Under the pieces are notes generated by a model. That model had not been told where the DNA came from and did not search any database. It worked only from the letters and a program-made list of their open reading frames with translations. From contig PWGY01000070.1 of assembly GCA_003554665.1 (NCBI GenBank), positions 1 through 12,235 on the forward strand: 12,235 nucleotides of DNA, read 5' to 3'. This stretch comes from Bacteroidales bacterium (GTDB lineage: Bacteria; Bacteroidota; Bacteroidia; Bacteroidales; UBA7960). The translations under genes were made by a program, and so were the position numbers. Below are positions 7,909 through 12,235 of the stretch, one piece after another; the stretch's first letter is position 1, and each line of letters starts with the position of its first letter.

Positions 7909-7974
7909 TGTATAACAGGCCGTGCAGAAATCGCCCGACCTGTTATACAACGGTAAAATCTGCCTGTTATTTTA
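7909..7974. promoter_or_regulatory. Inverted repeats between the PKD-protein gene and porU
   Basis: TGTATAACAGG at 7909-7919 is a perfect reverse complement of CCTGTTATACA at 7939-7949, with 11-bp arms and a 19-base loop. A further copy of CCTGTTAT at 7963-7970 could pair with the same left arm instead. An AT-only hairpin (TAAAAT 7954-7959 with ATTTTA 7969-7974) lies just after the stop of the upstream gene. No T-run follows the 11-bp stem in the minus direction, so it is not a classical intrinsic terminator. It could be an operator palindrome, a processing site or an attenuator-like structure. Confidence 0.5.
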
Positions 7975-7982
7975 TGTGGAGT

Positions 7983-10900
7983 TTAGCGGACAAGGTAAAC
8001 AGTTCCCTGCTTTTGCCTGTGTCCGTCACCCACATCATATTCCACCTGATAAGTATATGCACCAGGAGAGGCCCTGCGTCCGTCAATGATGCCATCCCAG
8101 CCATTCCCGTTTACATCATCGGTTGTAAAGACCTCATTCCCGTAGCGGTCAAATATCCTGAGCCGGTAGTTCTCCGGCTCACACTCGTAGAACAACGGCA
8201 TGAAGGTCTGGTTTACACGGATGTCACTTTCCGGTCTGAACGCATTCGGAATGTAAACCTCCAGATCCTGTTCCACCATGACGGAGTCAGAAGCTTTGCA
8301 TCCGCCCCTGGTAGCAGCAGTGGCCTGGTAAATTCCCGGTTCATCCACGTAAAGGAATAATCCGTTAAAATCATCTTCCATAACCTCTGACGACCAGGTC
8401 ACCGTATACTCATGGCCAAAGGCATTGACCTCAGTTCCCAGCCTGAGCTCCGGATCCTCGCAAGTCAGAACACCCTGCCCTACAATGGCTATTTCCGGAA
8501 CATCCTCTACCACAATGGTAATGCTATCGTATCCAATACAGCCATTATCATCCATCATTTCAACCTCATAAGTGGTCGTTTCCTCAGGAGAAATCCTGTC
8601 ACCCTGCTGGTATAAACCACCCTCCCAGGTAAAATCACCGTCTGTTTCCGAGTTTTCTGATTTGGCATAGAGGCGAATGGTATCTCCACGGCATATGGAC
8701 ACACTGTCAGCAAATACTGCATCCTCCTCGCCATCCAACAGCACACCGGCATTTATTTCCGGCGCCTCAATGACCGTTACGGGAGCAGTGATCTCATCCG
8801 AACAGCCGTTGGTATCGGTTACGGTCAGGGTCACAGAATAAGTGCCGGCATTGCTGTATGTATGCATGGGATTGGGGTGATCAGAGTGGTTCCCGTCGCC
8901 AAAGTCCCAGTGCCAGTCAATAATGCTTCCCTGTCCTCCTCCGTCAGAGGCATCCCTGAAAGCAACAACTTCACCTTCACAGGATGGTTCAGCAGAAAAA
9001 TCAGCTGTGGGCCCGCTGTATACGTACACTTGCCTGGTAATACTGTCGGAACAACCCAATTCATTGAACACAGTCAAGGTAACCTCATGCACACCAGAAT
9101 CTTCAAAAGCATAAACCATACTAACTGGGTCACCTGATTGGAAAGTCTCCGAAATCGTTCCACCTTCAAACTCCCAACGCCATGATGTGATCTCCCCTTC
9201 ACCGGGCTGAGAAGAAAAATGGGTAAAAGTAATTTCCTGACCAGGACATGCATAAGAATCACTCATGGTAAATTGCGCATTCGGCAGATCCATGACCCGG
9301 ATCTGTTCACTGACAGTCACCTGACAACCGTCGTCAAAGGTAACCGTAAGATCCACAGTGTAGTAGCCAGGTGTCTGGTAGGTATGATCAGGCTCGAAAT
9401 CATTCGAACTGTTTCCATCGCCAAAGTCCCAGCTTACAGACTCCACCTGATCCATATCGTCCATGTCATCAAAATAAAATTCAAAAGAAGCGGCCATACC
9501 CACACAAACATCATCTTCCGGCATGGCAATTTCAGGCATGGGCGCAGGACGGATCGTCACCTCACGGGTGATCTCATCCACACAGCCATGATTATTGGTC
9601 ACCAACAGGCTTACCTCATAAGTCCCGAAACCAGAAAAAGAATGGGTGGGGTTCTTTTGTTCCGAAGAATTGTAAACACCTGATTGTGGGTCGCCAAAGT
9701 CCCACTCCCATGACACGATCTGGCTGGCGTCGCTTCCGGCAAATGAAAGATCTTCGAAAGCCACATTCTGACCCTGACAATCACCTTCCCAGGTAAAATC
9801 TGCCTCAGGAACACCAAAAACTTCCACCTGCCACTCGTGGGTATCCTGGCAACCCAGCTCAGTTTCGATGGTCAGTACCACATTATAGATTCCTTCCTGG
9901 GCATACACATGCGAAGGATGTTGAACCGCGGAAGTGTTTCCATCTCCAAAGTCCCATGCCCAGGAGACAATACCCACATCATCACTACCTGGCCGGGAGG
10001 TATCTGTAAAATGCGCCTCTTCACCAAGGCATAAAGCCTCAGGTACTTCAAATGCCGCATGAGGATCAGGACTTACGACAACTTCCATAGGCTCACTGTA
10101 ACCCACGCAGCCCCTTGCATCCACAATCTCAAGGGTCACCTCATAAGTCCCGGGGCGATCGTAGGTATGCTCCGGAGCCTCTTCTTCCGAATAGCGCCCA
10201 TCGCCAAAACTCCAGTAATAGCTCACAACTTCGGTGGTAGTGCCCACATTTTCAACAAAAAATGCATAGGGTTCACCAAAACATGCCGGCTGATGGGAGA
10301 TTTCCACCTCAGGTGAAGACTCAATCTGCACCGGCACAATAATCTCATCCGTGCAGCCATTACTACTGGTTACCTCAAGACTGACCTGATACTCACCCGG
10401 CCCGCTGAATATATGAACAGGGTTCGGATTGGTGGAGGAATTGTTTCCTGATTCAGGATCATCAAAATCCCACTCCCAGGACACGATCTGATCTTCCTCT
10501 GCACCGGAAACAGATTCATCGGTAAATTGTACGGCCTGACCATCACAGGCACCCTTATAGCTGAACGATGCTACAGGTGAATCATACACACGCACCGGCA
10601 TCGTATACATGCTGAAGCAACCGTTGTCATCCTCTATTTCAAGGTGTACGGTATATACACCCGGCTCATCAAAAATGTGTTCCGGATTTGGCTCCGACGA
10701 GGTATTGCCGTCTCCGAAATCCCATGTGTGGGACACAATGGAGGTATTTTCCGAAGTTGAAAGATCAGTAAACTCTACCAAACCGCCGGCACACACGTCA
10801 GCTGAAGCAGTAAAACGGGCCACGGGAAGGGGCTCCACAGACACCTCCAAAGGATCACTGTGAATCTCACAACCGTCTTCGGTAGCCACAATCAGGCTTA

Positions 10901-12235
10901 CCTCGTAGGTTCCCGGCTGGTTATAGGTATGTTCAGGTTCGGGCAGGTCCGATGTGTGACCATCTCCGAAATCCCAGAAATAGCTTTCCACTGCTGCATC
11001 AATCTCAGCACTGAAGGTAAAGGGTTCTCCCAGGCAGAACGGTTCAACACTGATGGCAAGGTCAGGTGCCGGAGTGATCTCCACCTCCTTCACCATGGTG
11101 TTGCTGCAACCGTTCTGATTGGTAACTGTCAGGCTGACCTCATAAACTCCGGATGAGGTAAAAATATGCTCAGGATTGGTAGCCGTTGACGTATTGCTCA
11201 CACCAGACTGTGGATCATCAAACTCCCAGAAATAACTGACAATTTCCGCACCTGCATCATTGCCATCAGATTGCGACTGGTCGTAAAAACGTGTCGGACT
11301 TCCCTCGCAGGTATTGGAGTAAACAAAATTGGCCACAGGTGTATTCTCAACCTCTACCCTGCGGGTGGTTGTCGCCTCACAGCCGTTGTTATCAATCACC
11401 GTAAGGCTCACATCAAATGAATGGCCCGGATAATCAAAGGTATGCTCCACGCTGGGGTCATCCGGCCAGTGAATGGTTTCCGTATTGCCATCCCCGAAGT
11501 CATAGATCCATTTGGTGATATACCCCTCCCGACCGAAGGAATAATCCCTGAACTCCACAGGTTCACTGCCACAGACCGGGGCATCAAACTGGAAAGCTGC
11601 AAAAGGCATCCTCCTGAAGGAGACAATGGTTTGATCGGTTACGCTTGTACAGTAATCATTGGCAACTTCCAGGGTGAGCATTACTTCACCACTGAAGAGA
11701 TCTTCCTGGCTGGGGTAATAGGTCGGATTCACTGCAAATTCATCATCAAATTCACCACTTCCCGAAGTGCTCCAAATCACAAGCTCTGCGTTTTCAACAG
11801 CAGCCTCTTCCAGATAAGCCGCTCCTCCCCCACAAGCTTCAATATCAGGTCCGGCATCAGCCACCGGGAGGGGCCACACCTCCACTTCAACTGTACTGGT
11901 GTGGGTCAGGCCTTCACAGCCTTCTTTCCCGAATGCAGTCAGTTGAAGTACAATGGTAGCAGGCTCATCCAGTGGATCAGGCTCAAAAGTGGTTTCTGCA
12001 CGACCCGGATTCACAAAACGACCGCTGCCGCCTTCCCTGATTTCCCACAGTACCGAAGAAGCATGATCCGCGCTGCCTTCCAAAAGGAAGTTATCTGTTA
12101 CACAGATGGTGCCACCCTGTCCGGCATCAGCCACCGGCATGGGGTCTATATGCACCGCCACCTGCCGGGTTACCTCCTCTCCGTCACAGGTATTATCCCC
12201 ATACAGGGTCAGGGTAAACGTCACGGTATTGCCGG
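7983..12235 (-). CDS. Giant PKD-repeat surface protein with type B T9SS sorting domain, 5' end outside window
   Basis: This frame runs open from the window edge to a stop at 7983-7985, giving 1,416 residues of a longer protein. Numbering here starts at a GTG at 12224, which is internal and not the real start. Order: end of one domain (1-29); Ig-like domains at 30-119 and 120-206, both opening PVADAG; eleven PKD domains at 207-1154, typified by WDFGDGN, [NE]PxH[TI][YF] and YxVxLxV; Ig-like domains at 1155-1242 and 1243-1321; and a 92-residue C-terminal domain. PKD arrays are usual in exported adhesins and glycan-associated proteins, and the CTD marks it as T9SS cargo for the surface or medium. 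Every complete domain has two cysteines (near the first strand and in the NGC-type turn), suggesting one disulfide each. Only eight lysines occur in 1,413 residues. porU follows 143 bp downstream on the same strand. The binding target cannot be told from sequence; SprB-like adhesins are the nearest concept. Signal peptide and N-terminus are not visible. Confidence 0.93.
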   Translation of the reverse strand, partial: GNTVTFTLTLYGDNTCDGEEVTRQVAVHIDPMPVADAGQGGTICVTDNFLLEGSADHASSVLWEIREGGSGRFVNPGRAETTFEPDPLDEPATIVLQLTAFGKEGCEGLTHTSTVEVEVWPLPVADAGPDIEACGGGAAYLEEAAVENAELVIWSTSGSGEFDDEFAVNPTYYPSQEDLFSGEVMLTLEVANDYCTSVTDQTIVSFRRMPFAAFQFDAPVCGSEPVEFRDYSFGREGYITKWIYDFGDGNTETIHWPDDPSVEHTFDYPGHSFDVSLTVIDNNGCEATTTRRVEVENTPVANFVYSNTCEGSPTRFYDQSQSDGNDAGAEIVSYFWEFDDPQSGVSNTSTATNPEHIFTSSGVYEVSLTVTNQNGCSNTMVKEVEITPAPDLAISVEPFCLGEPFTFSAEIDAAVESYFWDFGDGHTSDLPEPEHTYNQPGTYEVSLIVATEDGCEIHSDPLEVSVEPLPVARFTASADVCAGGLVEFTDLSTSENTSIVSHTWDFGDGNTSSEPNPEHIFDEPGVYTVHLEIEDDNGCFSMYTMPVRVYDSPVASFSYKGACDGQAVQFTDESVSGAEEDQIVSWEWDFDDPESGNNSSTNPNPVHIFSGPGEYQVSLEVTSSNGCTDEIIVPVQIESSPEVEISHQPACFGEPYAFFVENVGTTTEVVSYYWSFGDGRYSEEEAPEHTYDRPGTYEVTLEIVDARGCVGYSEPMEVVVSPDPHAAFEVPEALCLGEEAHFTDTSRPGSDDVGIVSWAWDFGDGNTSAVQHPSHVYAQEGIYNVVLTIETELGCQDTHEWQVEVFGVPEADFTWEGDCQGQNVAFEDLSFAGSDASQIVSWEWDFGDPQSGVYNSSEQKNPTHSFSGFGTYEVSLLVTNNHGCVDEITREVTIRPAPMPEIAMPEDDVCVGMAASFEFYFDDMDDMDQVESVSWDFGDGNSSNDFEPDHTYQTPGYYTVDLTVTFDDGCQVTVSEQIRVMDLPNAQFTMSDSYACPGQEITFTHFSSQPGEGEITSWRWEFEGGTISETFQSGDPVSMVYAFEDSGVHEVTLTVFNELGCSDSITRQVYVYSGPTADFSAEPSCEGEVVAFRDASDGGGQGSIIDWHWDFGDGNHSDHPNPMHTYSNAGTYSVTLTVTDTNGCSDEITAPVTVIEAPEINAGVLLDGEEDAVFADSVSICRGDTIRLYAKSENSETDGDFTWEGGLYQQGDRISPEETTTYEVEMMDDNGCIGYDSITIVVEDVPEIAIVGQGVLTCEDPELRLGTEVNAFGHEYTVTWSSEVMEDDFNGLFLYVDEPGIYQATAATRGGCKASDSVMVEQDLEVYIPNAFRPESDIRVNQTFMPLFYECEPENYRLRIFDRYGNEVFTTDDVNGNGWDGIIDGRRASPGAYTYQVEYDVGDGHRQKQGTVYLVR
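7986..8261 (-). other. Type B T9SS C-terminal sorting domain (gliding-motility-associated C-terminal family)
   Basis: This covers residues 1322-1413 of the giant protein. It opens with VYIPNAFRPESD, then has YECEPENYRLRIFDRYGNEV, NGWDG, and SPGAYTYQVEY, ending in GTVYLVR. These are the conserved elements of the CHU_C/TIGR04131-type domain: the PNAF[TS]P-like start, a single cysteine before the xxIF[ND]R[WY]G strand, the GWDG turn and the GxYxYxV strand. Such domains direct proteins through the T9SS and differ from the type A domain on PorU in this window. In Flavobacterium, type B cargo is often encoded beside a PorP/SprF-like gene; none is visible here, but the upstream side lies outside the window. 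Confidence 0.93.
8763..11606 (-). repeat. Array of eleven PKD domains with a three-domain superperiod
   Basis: Domain starts (protein numbering as in the parent gene) are 207, 296, 387, 467, 550, 638, 721, 806, 895, 981 and 1072; each is 80-91 residues and begins with Pro. Domains 2, 5 and 8 share an inserted DP[QE]SG followed by N[TS]S between the WxF strand and the NPxH turn, with the key Pro at residues 338, 590 and 846. Domains 3, 6 and 9 lose the Asp after the second-strand Phe. Domains 7 and 10 share ELGC where most have NGC. The array therefore reads 3-(1-2-3)x3-1 in unit types. The copies are well diverged in DNA, so the amplification is old. Confidence 0.8.

Noticed and set aside
7909..7949. 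Intrinsic terminator for the giant gene
   Set aside because: The stem is moderate in GC, the loop is 19 bases and no T-run follows in the direction of transcription.
7908..8360. 150-codon plus-strand frame opposite the sorting domain
   Set aside because: It covers the complement of a conserved domain and the hairpin region and has no recognisable product.
8763..11606. Regular repeats as a CRISPR array
   Set aside because: The periodicity of about 250 bp is protein-level PKD repetition with diverged DNA, not short identical repeats with unique spacers.
12222..12224. GTG at 12224 as the start of the giant PKD protein
   Set aside because: The frame stays open to the window edge, and residues 1-29 are the tail of a domain (one Cys of a pair, then a linker), with no signal peptide, so the true start is upstream of the window.
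1..12235. tRNA, rRNA, insertion sequence or prophage genes
   Set aside because: No cloverleaf-like segment, rRNA-like stretch, transposase, integrase or terminal inverted repeats were recognised on either strand.

Overview
The window looks like a chromosome segment of a Bacteroidota bacterium, probably in or near Bacteroidales/Marinilabiliales and perhaps from a marine or saline habitat. The evidence is a type IX secretion system (T9SS) porU-porV pair, a giant PKD-repeat protein ending in a 'gliding motility-associated' (type B) sorting domain, AT-rich translation starts mostly without Shine-Dalgarno sequences, and Bacteroidota-type TAnnTTTG promoter boxes. The genus is inference only.

Left part (1-1991). 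The first 117 bases hold the 5' end of recQ on the minus strand. A 144-bp divergent promoter region separates it from kdsD/kpsF (arabinose-5-phosphate isomerase, GTG start at 262). lptB (ATPase of the LPS export machine) follows 29 bp later on the same strand. One gene feeds Kdo synthesis and the other powers LPS transport, so this is a small LPS-biogenesis operon. A 130-bp gap without a gene lies between lptB and the convergent minus-strand block.

Right part (2122-12235, all minus strand, so read right to left). In transcription order: the 3' 4.25 kb of a giant secreted protein with eleven PKD domains, four other Ig-like domains and a type B T9SS sorting domain; porU (the C25-family T9SS sortase); porV (outer-membrane shuttle/anchor of the sortase); and ispF (MEcPP synthase of the non-mevalonate isoprenoid pathway), whose start lies 8 bp after the porV stop. 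The 143 bp before porU hold a 19-20-bp tandem repeat that runs into the start codon and an 11-bp perfect inverted repeat.

How it fits together: PorV collects proteins with a C-terminal sorting domain as they leave the outer-membrane translocon and hands them to PorU. In the best-studied species PorU removes the signal and links the cargo to LPS. A likely cargo, its sortase and its shuttle are therefore consecutive genes here, next to LPS-precursor and LPS-export genes. All named genes belong to known families and I see no wholly new system. The less usual signals are a three-domain higher-order repeat in the PKD array, near-absence of lysine in the giant protein, and the repeat-rich porU leader.
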